This document shows, in pieces, positions 51,987 to 61,975 of a stretch of DNA of 64,000 nt (position 1 is the first letter of the stretch; each line of letters begins with the position of its first letter). The DNA is taken from assembly GCF_010667685.1 (NCBI RefSeq), contig NZ_WHZW01000001.1:1-64000 (forward strand), read 5' to 3'. Position numbers and translations under genes: made by a program. The notes below the pieces were generated by a model. It was given only the letters and a program-made list of their open reading frames with translations, ran no database searches and was not told where the DNA came from. Source of the stretch: Bifidobacterium aerophilum (GTDB lineage: Bacteria > Actinomycetota > Actinomycetes > Actinomycetales > Bifidobacteriaceae).

Positions 51987-54900
51987 TCAGTCGTCGTCGG
52001 ATTGTTCGGGGATGCCGGAGCTCAACTCGGCAAGGATCTCCTCTTCGGTTTTCGCGGCCGCATGCAGCTCGCGCGCCTGTTCGTCAGGCTCACTCAGATA
52101 GTAGAGGGTGGCGTCGATACTGTCCAGCGGCACGCGTTCGATCGTCGACAGCAGCAGTCGGTACCAGTCGAGCTGCAGGAGCTTTTCGGCCACGGCGTCG
52201 GGTTTTCTTGGCTTGGCGCCGGTTTTCCAGTCGACGATGACGAACCGTTTCGACGTGTCACGTTCGTCGAGTCCTCCTTCGAACACCGCGTCGAGCTTGC
52301 CGTTGACGATGCCGCCGCCCAGTTGCGGAAGGGCCGCGACGATCTGGCGTTCCGCCCATACCGGCCGCCGTGCGGCCCATGTCGATTCGACGAGACGACG
52401 CTGCCAGACGGCAAGGTGACGGTTCTTGGCCGCACGCTCCTTTCCTTCGCGGATCGCCTGCTCTCGCTTGACCAGTTCGGAGACCATGAGGTCGCGTGAT
52501 GCCGGTGCGGCCGCATCGGCGATCATGCCGTCGGCGCCGGCGTCCGATGGCATGCCGTCCGCCATGAGGCCGCCGGTTCCGCAACCGTCGTCATAGGCGT
52601 TGACGAATCGTTCGGCCCATGCGTGGAACAGCGTGCCGGCTTCGGCCGCCGGCGTGGCGACATGCGGGACCGGCCGTATGAGCCCGCGCCATAGGGTTCG
52701 AGTCTCGCGCGCGTTCGACGCGCCCGCGCGCGCCTGCAGTGCGGTGACCGACTGCCGGCCCTGTGCGAGCATGCGCATCGCCTGCCGGCGGACCCGGGAG
52801 TCGAGTTCCGTGTCGTCTTCGTAGGATCGTGGCATCAGATCGGGATCCGAAACCAGCATGCGGGCGCGTGTGAGCAGCGAATCGCGGGCGTCGGACCCGG
52901 GTGCGCCCGTATCCGATCCGGTCGCGGCGTCCGCTCCCGCGCCTACGTCTCCCGGCTCCCGTTCCATCAGGTCGATTCCCGATCGCAGGCGTTCCATGAC
53001 GTCTTCGGACAGCGAGGCGGGCCACGGCAGCGGATCATGCGCGATGCCGGATTCCATCGGCGTCCGCCAGGCCTCCTCCACCACCGCATGTTCGTACGAG
53101 GCGGCGTGATCCCCGGCGAAGAAGCCGTCGGGGCGTGGCAGGCCGGCTTCCTGCGGCGTGACGGCAAGCGGGGTTTCGTCTTTATGGCCGTCATGTCGCG
53201 CGGCCGACGGATGTTCGGGCGCATCGGTGTTCTGCGGATGCTCCGACGGTTGCGGCCCGTTTGCCATGACGATGTCGTCCCTGTGGCACAGCGAATCGCA
53301 TATTTCGGTCCAGAACACCGACGGCTTGGTGGCGTTGGGCTTGCGGCCTCCCGTCTGCGTCACCGCCCTGGGATCGAGGCCGGCGTCGGGATACCTGCTG
53401 TAGGTGAGCAGCGCATCGTTTTTGGCGCGCGTGAGCGCCACGTATGCCAATCGTCGTTCGTCGGCCAACAGGCGGCGGCCGTATTCCTCGGATTGCGTCA
53501 GATACCAGGTGTCGGGATCCGTTTCGCCCATGCCGTCGCCGATGTCGGCGCCGCGCATGTCGCCATAGATCTCGTCGTCGATCACTTCGACGTCGTCGAG
53601 CATGCCGAGCGTGTCGGACGGGTCGGCTCCGGGCTCGGCGTCGTGGGGGAACCTCGGCAGGATGCCGGCGTCGACGCGGACCGGTACGGGCACGGCGGCC
53701 TCGTCGTCCAGCCAGGTCGGCACGGTCGCATGGTATTCGGGGGGCGTCCATCGTCCCGACCGTTCGGATATGCCGCCCGGATGACGGTCGTCGGGCATGA
53801 TGGTCAGCCGGCTTTTGTTGCTGGGGAACATGCCGGCCCCCATGCCGACGACGGCGACGGCATCCCATTCAAGCCCTTTGGACTGATGGATGGTCATCAG
53901 CACCACGTCCGCGGGAACGTCAGGCATGACGGCGTTCTCCTCTTCGACGCGTCCGAGCGAGTCCAGCCAGGCCATGAAACCCCGCAGACTGGGATTCTGC
54001 CCCTCGATGATCTCCTGGGTGTACGTGTCGACCAGGGAGATGATCGGATCCACTCCCGCTCTGGCCAATGACGGGGTGACCGGCTTGTCCGGGTGCGCGA
54101 TCGCCTGCGCCACGATCATGTCGATGTCGAGGTTCAGCGCCTGTACCGCGGTTTCGATCACCGCGCCGATCGGATGGTTCTCCACCGCCTGCACCTGACG
54201 CAGCGTCTGGCCGGCGCGGACGACCGCGGCGACGGATCGGCCGTCCATCCGCCCGTCCCGTCGCACCAGCGTCTCCAGGTCCTTGCGGGAAAGCAGGTCC
54301 GCGAGGAACACGGCGTGCGGCACCTGGTCGCGGTACGCGCGCACGATGTCCATGTATCTCCTGTCGGTTTCCGGCGCGCCGCCATCCGCCGCCCACCCGT
54401 CCTTCGCCGCGATGTCGTCGATCAGACCGGCTTGGACCAGGGCCCGGTACCGGTACTGCGCGTCCAGCCGATTCGCCAGATCGGCCAGAACGGTCAGCTC
54501 CTGCGATCCGAGTCCGAACCGAGGGGTGGCGAGCAGTCGCATCAGCGAATCCGAATCGGTGTGGTCGGCCACCACGCGCAGCAGGGCGAGCAGGTCGCGC
54601 GTTTCGGGACGTTCCAGCAGTGCCGAATGTCCGACGACCAGCGTGCGCAGGCCGGCCCGTTCCAGGCCTTGGGCGAATTCGACCATACGGTTCTTGCCTC
54701 GGAACAGCACCGCCACATGGGGGTGGTCGTCCATGCCGGCCGCACCGGAGGATCCGCCCGTCGCATACCGTGCCATCGCCTCGCGCGCGAACCGTGCCAC
54801 CGCGTCGATCTCCTGGCCGAACGTGTCGAATCCCAGCACCCCGATCGTGCCGGTCGCGGCGTCGTCGAGGGCGGACAGTTCGCCGACCTCCACCTCCCTC

Positions 54901-56183
54901 ATGAGCGAGCTGCCGGGTCTTCTGTCCGGCAGGCGCAGCGGCATGGTCAGGTTGTTGGCTGCCTCCAGCACGATGCTCGTATTGCGGCGGGTGACGCTCA
55001 GCGGGTATGGCTTCGCGTCGTCGGACATGCCGAAATCACGTTGGAACATGCGGAACGCGCCGGGGCTTGCCCCTCGCCACGCGTAGATCGACTGAAACGG
55101 GTCGCCCACCGCGTTCACCGCGGATGCGGCGACGCCGTTCCCGGATGCCTTCACCGAGAACGTGCCGGGATCCGTCGGGTGGAACAGCGCGGCCAGCAGC
55201 ATGGCCTGCGTGGTGGACGTGTCCTGGTATTCGTCCAGCAGCACATGCGTGTACCGGTGGCGGTACCGTTCCCCGATGGAGGGAAAGCGGGATACCAGCT
55301 TGTAGGCGGCGACGGTGAAGTCGCTGAATTCCGCCATGTTCTGGCGGCGTTTTTCCCGCTCGTATTCCTCGACGAGCTCCAACAGGACCTCCCGCTTGCG
55401 CGTCACGTCGCGCAGTGCGGCGCAACGCCAGACGCACAACTGGCGCAGTTCGTCACGGTAGGCATCCTGTTTGGCGGCGAATGCGGCGTCCGTGTCCTTT
55501 TTCCTGCGCGCGGGAACCTTCACCTTGGGTTGTTCCTGAGGCACCGGCTCCTGCCCGATCGCCTTGTCCAGCTGACGGATGAAGTCGGCGTCCCATCGGC
55601 GTATGCGCGCGATCGCCTCGTCGACGGTGTCGACCGCGCCGCCGATCATCGCGTTGCCGATGGCATGCGACAGCAGGAGCGTCTTGTCGACGATCGTGGA
55701 GAACGCGCCGAAATCATAGGGCATCAACAGGTCAAGATGACGGCCGATCACGTTGGAGGCCAGGTTCATCGCGCCCGCGTCGCTCAGCGGCTGCGTATCC
55801 CGGTCGAACCCCACAAGCAGACCGTATTGGCGTACGATCGACTGGAAGAACGCGTCATAGGTGGAGACTTCGGGTTTGAGGAACGCGTTCGGCGCGTGCC
55901 TTCGTCCTGATGGATCCCGGCGCGTGGCGTTTTCGTCGCCGCCGGACAGCCGGTCGCTTACGGCGGCGGAGACGCGGGAGAGCAGTTCTGAGGCGGCCTT
56001 GCGCGTGAAGGTCAGGCCGAGGATGCGTTCCGGCGGGACTCCGCCGTCGATCAGGCCGAGGATGCGCCTGGTCATCGTGTAGGTCTTGCCGCTGCCGGCG
56101 CCGGCGACCACCAGCACGTCATCATCCGCCGGCGCGTGGATGACCTGTGCCTGTTCGGGACTGTCGGTGATGATGCCGCTCAT
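51987..56183 (-). CDS. adnB: UvrD-like helicase-nuclease, AdnB-type subunit
   Basis: A 1398-residue repair enzyme subunit that processes double-strand breaks. The helicase has Walker A AGAGSGKT (27-34), LLDEYQDTS, GDPFQSIYAWRGA, TIHQSKGLEWDAV and LAYVALTRAKNDAL, an intact superfamily I motor. The C-terminal RecB-type nuclease has NGKLDAVFEG, VIVDWKTG and QLDWYRLLL. An acidic, low-complexity region lies between them (around MREPGDVGAGADAATGSD). GAGGCAG precedes ATG 56183, which overlaps the upstream gene by 4 bp. Actinobacteria use AdnAB in place of RecBCD or AddAB. Confidence 0.93.
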   Translation of the reverse strand: MSGIITDSPEQAQVIHAPADDDVLVVAGAGSGKTYTMTRRILGLIDGGVPPERILGLTFTRKAASELLSRVSAAVSDRLSGGDENATRRDPSGRRHAPNAFLKPEVSTYDAFFQSIVRQYGLLVGFDRDTQPLSDAGAMNLASNVIGRHLDLLMPYDFGAFSTIVDKTLLLSHAIGNAMIGGAVDTVDEAIARIRRWDADFIRQLDKAIGQEPVPQEQPKVKVPARRKKDTDAAFAAKQDAYRDELRQLCVWRCAALRDVTRKREVLLELVEEYEREKRRQNMAEFSDFTVAAYKLVSRFPSIGERYRHRYTHVLLDEYQDTSTTQAMLLAALFHPTDPGTFSVKASGNGVAASAVNAVGDPFQSIYAWRGASPGAFRMFQRDFGMSDDAKPYPLSVTRRNTSIVLEAANNLTMPLRLPDRRPGSSLMREVEVGELSALDDAATGTIGVLGFDTFGQEIDAVARFAREAMARYATGGSSGAAGMDDHPHVAVLFRGKNRMVEFAQGLERAGLRTLVVGHSALLERPETRDLLALLRVVADHTDSDSLMRLLATPRFGLGSQELTVLADLANRLDAQYRYRALVQAGLIDDIAAKDGWAADGGAPETDRRYMDIVRAYRDQVPHAVFLADLLSRKDLETLVRRDGRMDGRSVAAVVRAGQTLRQVQAVENHPIGAVIETAVQALNLDIDMIVAQAIAHPDKPVTPSLARAGVDPIISLVDTYTQEIIEGQNPSLRGFMAWLDSLGRVEEENAVMPDVPADVVLMTIHQSKGLEWDAVAVVGMGAGMFPSNKSRLTIMPDDRHPGGISERSGRWTPPEYHATVPTWLDDEAAVPVPVRVDAGILPRFPHDAEPGADPSDTLGMLDDVEVIDDEIYGDMRGADIGDGMGETDPDTWYLTQSEEYGRRLLADERRLAYVALTRAKNDALLTYSRYPDAGLDPRAVTQTGGRKPNATKPSVFWTEICDSLCHRDDIVMANGPQPSEHPQNTDAPEHPSAARHDGHKDETPLAVTPQEAGLPRPDGFFAGDHAASYEHAVVEEAWRTPMESGIAHDPLPWPASLSEDVMERLRSGIDLMEREPGDVGAGADAATGSDTGAPGSDARDSLLTRARMLVSDPDLMPRSYEDDTELDSRVRRQAMRMLAQGRQSVTALQARAGASNARETRTLWRGLIRPVPHVATPAAEAGTLFHAWAERFVNAYDDGCGTGGLMADGMPSDAGADGMIADAAAPASRDLMVSELVKREQAIREGKERAAKNRHLAVWQRRLVESTWAARRPVWAERQIVAALPQLGGGIVNGKLDAVFEGGLDERDTSKRFVIVDWKTGAKPRKPDAVAEKLLQLDWYRLLLSTIERVPLDSIDATLYYLSEPDEQARELHAAAKTEEEILAELSSGIPEQSDDD

Positions 56184-59100
56184 GGCTGCCTCGTTTCGAA
56201 TACGGTGTCGACCTGCCCGGCGCAGGCGGGACACGCTTCTTTCATACGGCAATGTTTCAGATGGGATGGCGTGGGGTGCGCCGTCAGCGATGCCGAACGG
56301 CTTGCCGCCGCAGCGTAGAACACGCGGGAGATCATGGTCAGCGCCCATGTCGCCTGCGTGCCGCGCAATGTCAGGAACGAACGCCATGCCGCATCGCCGA
56401 TTCCGGCCGGCGGGTCGGTGTCCAGATCGGGTATGTCCATAAGCGTCGCGGGATCCCGGTAATGGTAGCGCGGCGTGAATGTGCCGTCATTCAGCCGGTC
56501 CGCGAGAAACAGCGCCGGCTGGTAGAGGCTTTCCGGGGCATAGCTTTTCGCCGGGGCGTCGTTCGACGCGACGTGGAACAGGGCGCTTTGTGCGATGTCC
56601 GGCCACGGGGCCGTCTCAGCGTCCTTACGGGAATCGTGTTCGGGGAATATCAGTCCCAGCTGGTAGCACACCAGCTGCAGATCGTTGAAGATCCCCTTGA
56701 CCGAAGGCACGCCGCCGGTCTTGTAGTCGATGAGGCGGATTCGCTCGGCGCCGTCGGACAGCGTGCGATGCTCCAACCGGTCGATGCGGCCGGTAAGCCG
56801 TATGACGAGCCCCTCGTCCATGCCTTGCGGCCAGCCGCCGACCAGCATGCCCATGATGGCGGTCAGCTCATGCCGTGTCGTATGTTCCGCGCCAGGGATG
56901 CGACGGTATGCGGCGAGAATGTCGTCCAGGGAGAACCGGGCCGCGAACGAGCGTTCGCATTCCGCCGACGTCAGCGTGCCGACCGAGAAGCTGCCGGAGT
57001 TGCCCGCCAGATAGTCGCCGGTGTTCGACCGTACGAAGTACGAGGCGATCCGTTCGAGCACGTCGCGGGCGGTGGCGTCCTTGCGCGCGGCACCGTACCG
57101 GAGGCTCGCTTCCGTGCCGGGCGACGGCTGTTTCGCCAGTTCGCGGTATATCTCCATCATGCGGTCGGTGACGGCCTTCACGCGGCCGTCCACGGACAGG
57201 TCGGGGAACGCCGACGGCAGGTCCAGTCCCTCTTCGCTGGCGTGCTGGGCCACCGCGTGGATCAGCGAGCCGAAGGACGCTTCCACGGTGCCGGCGCGAG
57301 GTCCGGAGAAACGGCGTTCCATCAGCCAGCACACCGGGCATGCCCAGATGGCGTCCACGTCGGAAGGCGACATCGTGACCGTCATGTCCGGGTTCGGTTC
57401 GGATTCGGAGCGTTCCTCATGCCGGTCCGCACCACGGGCGCCATCATCCACGAATGGCCAGTTGCGGGGATCCGCGGCGGCGATGCCATGGTCGCGGAGC
57501 ACGTGCAGGGCGTCGAGGGCGTCCCTCCACTGCGTGCTGTCATGCGGCTGGGTGGCCAGTACCGTGCGAGCCGCCGCCACCAACCCGCGAGGGGTGCCGT
57601 CCATGCCGCCGAATCGGTCGTTTCCCGCGACCCGGGCGTATTCGCGTTGGTTCGGCTGCGCGTGGTTCTTCCGGTCGAACCGTTCCGGCAGATAGCCGTA
57701 CAGGAAATCGGAGGGGGTCAACGCATCGTTGCATACGGCGCTGACGGTCACCTCGCTTTCGGCACGGGTCACGGCCACCAGCAGGCTTTTCTGTTCGGAG
57801 GACAGCACCGATCGCAAGCCGGGGTCCAATGCGACGTCGGCACCGTCGAAGATGCGGCCGAAGAGCATCATGTCGGCCAGTTCCTCACCGCCGAACATCG
57901 TGTTGCGCGCGGCCAGGTTCGGCCACACGTCCTGTTGCACCGCGGGTATCCATACCCGCGACCAGCACCGTCCCGCGGCGCCCGCCGGAGTGGTCAGCGT
58001 CACGGCCTGGTCGACGGGGGCGACCTTGGCCAGCGAGTCGGCTTCGATGCGCATGGAACGGACCTGTCCGATGAACTCGCGCCAATCATCGGAGGATGCC
58101 GAGCCGGCCGCATAGTCGAACAGGCGCATCGCCGTATCCAGCCGGTCGTTGGCGGTGCGGCCGTCGTCCGTGTTGTCCAGTGCTTCGCGCTGCCAACGGT
58201 CGGCCACCGCGCACGCGTTCCACGCCACGGTCAACGCATACTGGGGTTCGTCCGACGGCAATGCGCGAAGGCCGGCATCGACCGTGGATACGAGGTTCCA
58301 CAGATGCGCGAACGCTTTGGCATGCGGATCCGACCCGCATACCGACTGGATGGCGGCAAGCACTGCGTCGGCGTCGTCGAATTCCAGCATCAGATACAGC
58401 GCGTCGATGCCGAACGGCAGGTCATCTCCGGAACCGTCACCGTCCATCAACGTGTCGTCATGTTCCACGTTCCCCTCACGGCGACGCGTCAGCGCATCAT
58501 CTCGCAGGGCCGCCCACCGGTTCATCAACGCGACGAGCGACGACGCGTGATCGTCCGGAACCGTGACGGAATCGCCCGTCGGCCGCCCGTTCCCGTCATC
58601 GTCCACGATACCGGCCAGCGAGTCCAGAGCGCCCATCGCGGCTTCCACTCCCGACAGGCGCGCGGGCCGTCCCTCATGGCTGCGCGTGGCGCCGACGCCG
58701 ATCAGCGGGCAGCCCATCAGGGTGGCGACCCGCGAACGCACGAAGGCGGCCGCCGCGGACAGGCTCATCGTCATGTCGTACAGCGTTCGCCGACGCATAT
58801 GCGCGAGCTCCAGCAATGCGAACAATCCCTGTACGAACGATTCGTCCCTGAGCGGCCGGCTGACGGATGAGTACCTCACCGGCACGCCGTCACGGCGCAG
58901 CCGCTCGCCGAACCGGCGCACCGTGGCGTTGTCGTGCGCGATCACGGCCATGTCGTTCCAGGCCAGCCCGCCGGTCAGACGCGCTCGCTTGATGTGCCAG
59001 ACCACATCGTCAAGCTCCTCGGTTTCGCTGCGGTACAGCGCCGTCCGCAGACTGCCGTCCCGGGACAGCGTCTCGGACTCCTCGGATGTCGCGATGGGCA

Positions 59101-60313
59101 GACTTCCAGCCAGTCGGGGCAATTTGCCGGGCCGTTCGGGCAACGCCAGATCATCATCGAGATCCGGTTGGATGGAGAGCGAGATCCTGGATGCGATCAG
59201 ATCCCGATAACACGGGGAACCCTTCACGCTTCCGGACCGTTCCCGGGGATCGCGGACGGTCGTGCCGACTTCGGCGCGTTCGATGCGCAACCGGCGAGCG
59301 CCGAACCGTTCACGGGCCTGGGCGAACAGGTAATCCGGGTAGGAGCCTCGGAATGTCTGCACCGCCTCGTCGGGGTTGCCGACCAGCACCAGCGGCACAC
59401 CCCGGTCATGCAACGCTTCCAGGAACGAGAATCCCGCCAAGGTGAGGTCCTGGAAGTCGTCCACCACCAGCAGGCGCGGCAGGTCGTCGTCGGAGGCCAT
59501 GCCTATCGCCGTGGTTCCTTCCACCAGCAGACGGGACGAGTCAAGACGGAGCTCGTCGACGTATGTGCGTCCGATGAGATCCTCGTATTGGCGTCGCAAT
59601 GCGAACGCGAGACGCCACTGCACGCGCAGCCGTTCGACATGGGGCGTCCAATCCCCCAGCGAAGCCAATATCTCAGGCTCGTTCCGCCGCGAGACGCCCA
59701 ATTCGTTCATACGCGACAGCATGTCGCGCAATTGCATGATGAACGCGTCGCTGATCCCGGGTGCCGTCACTTCTCCGTCGGCGTGTTCGCCGCCGGAAAG
59801 GACATCCTCCCATTCGTCGACGCCGAAATAATCCCTCAACAGCATGCAGGTGCCACAGGGGTCGCCGGATCGCACGTGTCCGACGTGCGAGTCGGTCACC
59901 GTCCGCAGCATCGCATCCTGTTCCGCTCCGTTCAGCAGTCTCGGCAACGGTTCGTTCGTCCGTTTGCGTATGGCCGAGATGATCCGGAACGCGATGGCGG
60001 ACAGCGTGGTGACGGGTCTTGCCTGTGACAGGGAACCGACGCGGCGGATCGCCTCGTCTCCCAGGAGATCGGCCACGCGACGGTTCTGCACGACCATCGT
60101 CGAGGTGCCGCCGTTCTCTGCGCGAAGCCCATGCATCAGCGCGTCGAACGCGAAGGCCGTCTTGCCGCAGCGGGGAGCGCCGGAGACGAGCAGGACCGGC
60201 GCCTCATGAGGTCGCAGCAGCGACGACAGCACGTCGGCGGCGGCGATGACGGCATCTGCATGCCGTGCGCCGTCGCGCAGCGTATATCGGATTCCAGACT
60301 CGTTCCCGTTCAT
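56180..60313 (-). CDS. adnA: Helicase-nuclease, AdnA-type subunit with altered motor motifs
   Basis: A 1377-residue partner of the next gene's product. The Walker A is GAPRCGKT (45-52). Walker B reads VVDDFQDL, with Asp in place of the catalytic Glu of DEYQD, and motif III is VGNPDEAVQTFRGS, so the motor is probably weak, as reported for mycobacterial AdnA. The C-terminal nuclease has LTGRIDRLE, IRLIDYKTGG and LQLVCYQLGL, and cysteines in WACPVCW and HCRMKEACPAC that could hold an Fe-S cluster. First gene of the adnA-adnB pair. Confidence 0.9.
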   Translation of the reverse strand: MNGNESGIRYTLRDGARHADAVIAAADVLSSLLRPHEAPVLLVSGAPRCGKTAFAFDALMHGLRAENGGTSTMVVQNRRVADLLGDEAIRRVGSLSQARPVTTLSAIAFRIISAIRKRTNEPLPRLLNGAEQDAMLRTVTDSHVGHVRSGDPCGTCMLLRDYFGVDEWEDVLSGGEHADGEVTAPGISDAFIMQLRDMLSRMNELGVSRRNEPEILASLGDWTPHVERLRVQWRLAFALRRQYEDLIGRTYVDELRLDSSRLLVEGTTAIGMASDDDLPRLLVVDDFQDLTLAGFSFLEALHDRGVPLVLVGNPDEAVQTFRGSYPDYLFAQARERFGARRLRIERAEVGTTVRDPRERSGSVKGSPCYRDLIASRISLSIQPDLDDDLALPERPGKLPRLAGSLPIATSEESETLSRDGSLRTALYRSETEELDDVVWHIKRARLTGGLAWNDMAVIAHDNATVRRFGERLRRDGVPVRYSSVSRPLRDESFVQGLFALLELAHMRRRTLYDMTMSLSAAAAFVRSRVATLMGCPLIGVGATRSHEGRPARLSGVEAAMGALDSLAGIVDDDGNGRPTGDSVTVPDDHASSLVALMNRWAALRDDALTRRREGNVEHDDTLMDGDGSGDDLPFGIDALYLMLEFDDADAVLAAIQSVCGSDPHAKAFAHLWNLVSTVDAGLRALPSDEPQYALTVAWNACAVADRWQREALDNTDDGRTANDRLDTAMRLFDYAAGSASSDDWREFIGQVRSMRIEADSLAKVAPVDQAVTLTTPAGAAGRCWSRVWIPAVQQDVWPNLAARNTMFGGEELADMMLFGRIFDGADVALDPGLRSVLSSEQKSLLVAVTRAESEVTVSAVCNDALTPSDFLYGYLPERFDRKNHAQPNQREYARVAGNDRFGGMDGTPRGLVAAARTVLATQPHDSTQWRDALDALHVLRDHGIAAADPRNWPFVDDGARGADRHEERSESEPNPDMTVTMSPSDVDAIWACPVCWLMERRFSGPRAGTVEASFGSLIHAVAQHASEEGLDLPSAFPDLSVDGRVKAVTDRMMEIYRELAKQPSPGTEASLRYGAARKDATARDVLERIASYFVRSNTGDYLAGNSGSFSVGTLTSAECERSFAARFSLDDILAAYRRIPGAEHTTRHELTAIMGMLVGGWPQGMDEGLVIRLTGRIDRLEHRTLSDGAERIRLIDYKTGGVPSVKGIFNDLQLVCYQLGLIFPEHDSRKDAETAPWPDIAQSALFHVASNDAPAKSYAPESLYQPALFLADRLNDGTFTPRYHYRDPATLMDIPDLDTDPPAGIGDAAWRSFLTLRGTQATWALTMISRVFYAAAASRSASLTAHPTPSHLKHCRMKEACPACAGQVDTVFETRQP

Positions 60314-60658
60314 GTTCCCCAGCGTAAATGACGGTCAGCCCGACGTCCGCCACGTCGACGGGCCAGCCCTTGCGGCTGGCGAGAAGCCTCGTCGTGTCGC
60401 GTCCACGACACGCCGTCGGACAAATCGGCATGGCCGTTCACCGGCCGACGCGTCCCGCATCGATGAACCGCTAAAACCTTGATTTTCCAGCGTTTTCAGG
60501 ATTCCCGCTCGCTGAGTTATCCACATTTTCATGCGCACGATTTCTTCACAATGCCGGTTTTCCAACGTTTTCGGACCGTTCGACCACATGGTTTGCATCC
60601 CGCTCTGCGATGAGGACGAACCGGCTACACTCGCAGCTCATCCGACGAAGGAGGTGAC
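60314..60658. other. Intergenic region with a DnaA box and a repeated motif
   Basis: The 345 bp between divergent adnA and the kinase gene contain a perfect DnaA-box sequence TTATCCACA (60517-60525), flanked by two near-copies of TTTTCCARCGTTTTCRGGA-like sequence (60483-60501 and 60558-60575). No gene is seen. AAGGAGGTGAC at the right end is the kinase ribosome site. Confidence 0.55.
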
Positions 60659-61975
60659 ATGATGACCGGTCACGATGCTCCCGGCCGAGATGCCCAACTC
60701 CCCTGGCGGCCGGCGACGATACCCGGATACACGTTCTCGCACGTGCTCGGTTCAGGGGCCACGGCCGACGTATGCCTGTACCGGACAGCCGGCCGCGACC
60801 ACGGACAGGACGGCGACCTCGCGGTGAAAATCACGAAACGTCGCCTTTCGGATACGGACCTCGCACGGTTTCAGGCGGAAACAAGCGCCCTGACGACGCT
60901 GTCGGACCATCCGAACATCCTGACCGCACACGACGCGTTCGTCGACGATCTCGGACGTGGCTGTCTGCTGCTCGAATACGCTCCGAACGGTTCGTGCGCC
61001 GACCTTCTGGGCAAACGTCCGTTCAGCGCGGATCACGTGGCCGACATGGGGATGCGACTGGCGGACGCATTGCATGAAGCGCACCGCCACGGCATCGTGC
61101 ACCGGGACATCAAACCGTCCAACGTGCTGCTCGACGAACAGGGAATGCCGCTGCTCGCCGATTTCGGGATCTGCGCCGACCTCTATGGCTCGGACACGGT
61201 CACCGGACTGTCACCGGCTTGGTCCGCCCCCGAAGTGCTTGCCGGCATCAACGGCGGCACCGACCTATCCGACATGTACTCGCTGGGAGCGACGCTGTTC
61301 GCGCTGCTGACCGGGAAACCTCCCCTCCAACGTCCCGATACCGCCTCCTCGCAATCACACGACAGGCCCGCCACGGACGATCCGACTCGCTCCGGCAACG
61401 GCCATATGCCCCCTGGCGACACTCATGCACGGGTTCTCAACGTACTGTACCGGGCGATGGCGCAGCACCCCGACGACCGGTTCGCGTCAATGGCCGACTT
61501 CCGAAACGCCCTGGAACACGCGGCCCGCCACGAACGTCACGGCCGGGGGAACGACTCGGCACGCAACGCCACGCATAACCGGACCTCCGCCGGAACGCCG
61601 AACCGTTCCGATCGACCACAAACCGAAAACGCCGCGAACGGATCCGCTCCCCGGACAGACGCGAAACGCGCGATCGCTCCCCTGCCCCGTCTCATGTCAC
61701 CGCTGATAACGCTGCTCGTCGTCGCACTGGCGATACCGCTCCCACCGGCAAGCATCACGCCATCATCCGAACACCCTGCCGAAATCGGACCGTCCGGCAT
61801 CGTAACCGACAAGGATCCCCAAACCCCGAGCGCAAACCGCCGCGGACGGTCCATGCCGGACGACCTACTCGACGCAACTGCCGACAACGACCATCACACG
61901 GCCCAGGACAACACGCCCCACACGACGCACACGAACAACGCAACGAACCGGATGCCGACAGGTGACACACCATGA
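60659..61975 (+). CDS. pkb2: Membrane-anchored Ser/Thr protein kinase, Pkb2 type
   Basis: A 438-residue Hanks-type kinase. It has the glycine loop GSGATADV (31-38), K57, E74, HRDIKPSN (148-155), DFG (168-170) and SAPEVL. After the kinase domain (to about 285) comes a Ser/Thr/Asn/Arg-rich linker and one membrane segment (LMSPLITLLVVALAIPLPPASI), then a polar outer tail of about 75 residues. Its 4-bp overlap with the FN3-type gene matches the bifidobacterial PFNA cluster, where Pkb2 precedes FN3. ATG 60659 or 60662. Confidence 0.9.
   Translation: MMTGHDAPGRDAQLPWRPATIPGYTFSHVLGSGATADVCLYRTAGRDHGQDGDLAVKITKRRLSDTDLARFQAETSALTTLSDHPNILTAHDAFVDDLGRGCLLLEYAPNGSCADLLGKRPFSADHVADMGMRLADALHEAHRHGIVHRDIKPSNVLLDEQGMPLLADFGICADLYGSDTVTGLSPAWSAPEVLAGINGGTDLSDMYSLGATLFALLTGKPPLQRPDTASSQSHDRPATDDPTRSGNGHMPPGDTHARVLNVLYRAMAQHPDDRFASMADFRNALEHAARHERHGRGNDSARNATHNRTSAGTPNRSDRPQTENAANGSAPRTDAKRAIAPLPRLMSPLITLLVVALAIPLPPASITPSSEHPAEIGPSGIVTDKDPQTPSANRRGRSMPDDLLDATADNDHHTAQDNTPHTTHTNNATNRMPTGDTP

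Noticed and set aside
60483-60575. Possible replication origin
   Set aside because: Only one perfect DnaA box is present, there is no AT-rich unwinding region, and dnaA/dnaN are not nearby.
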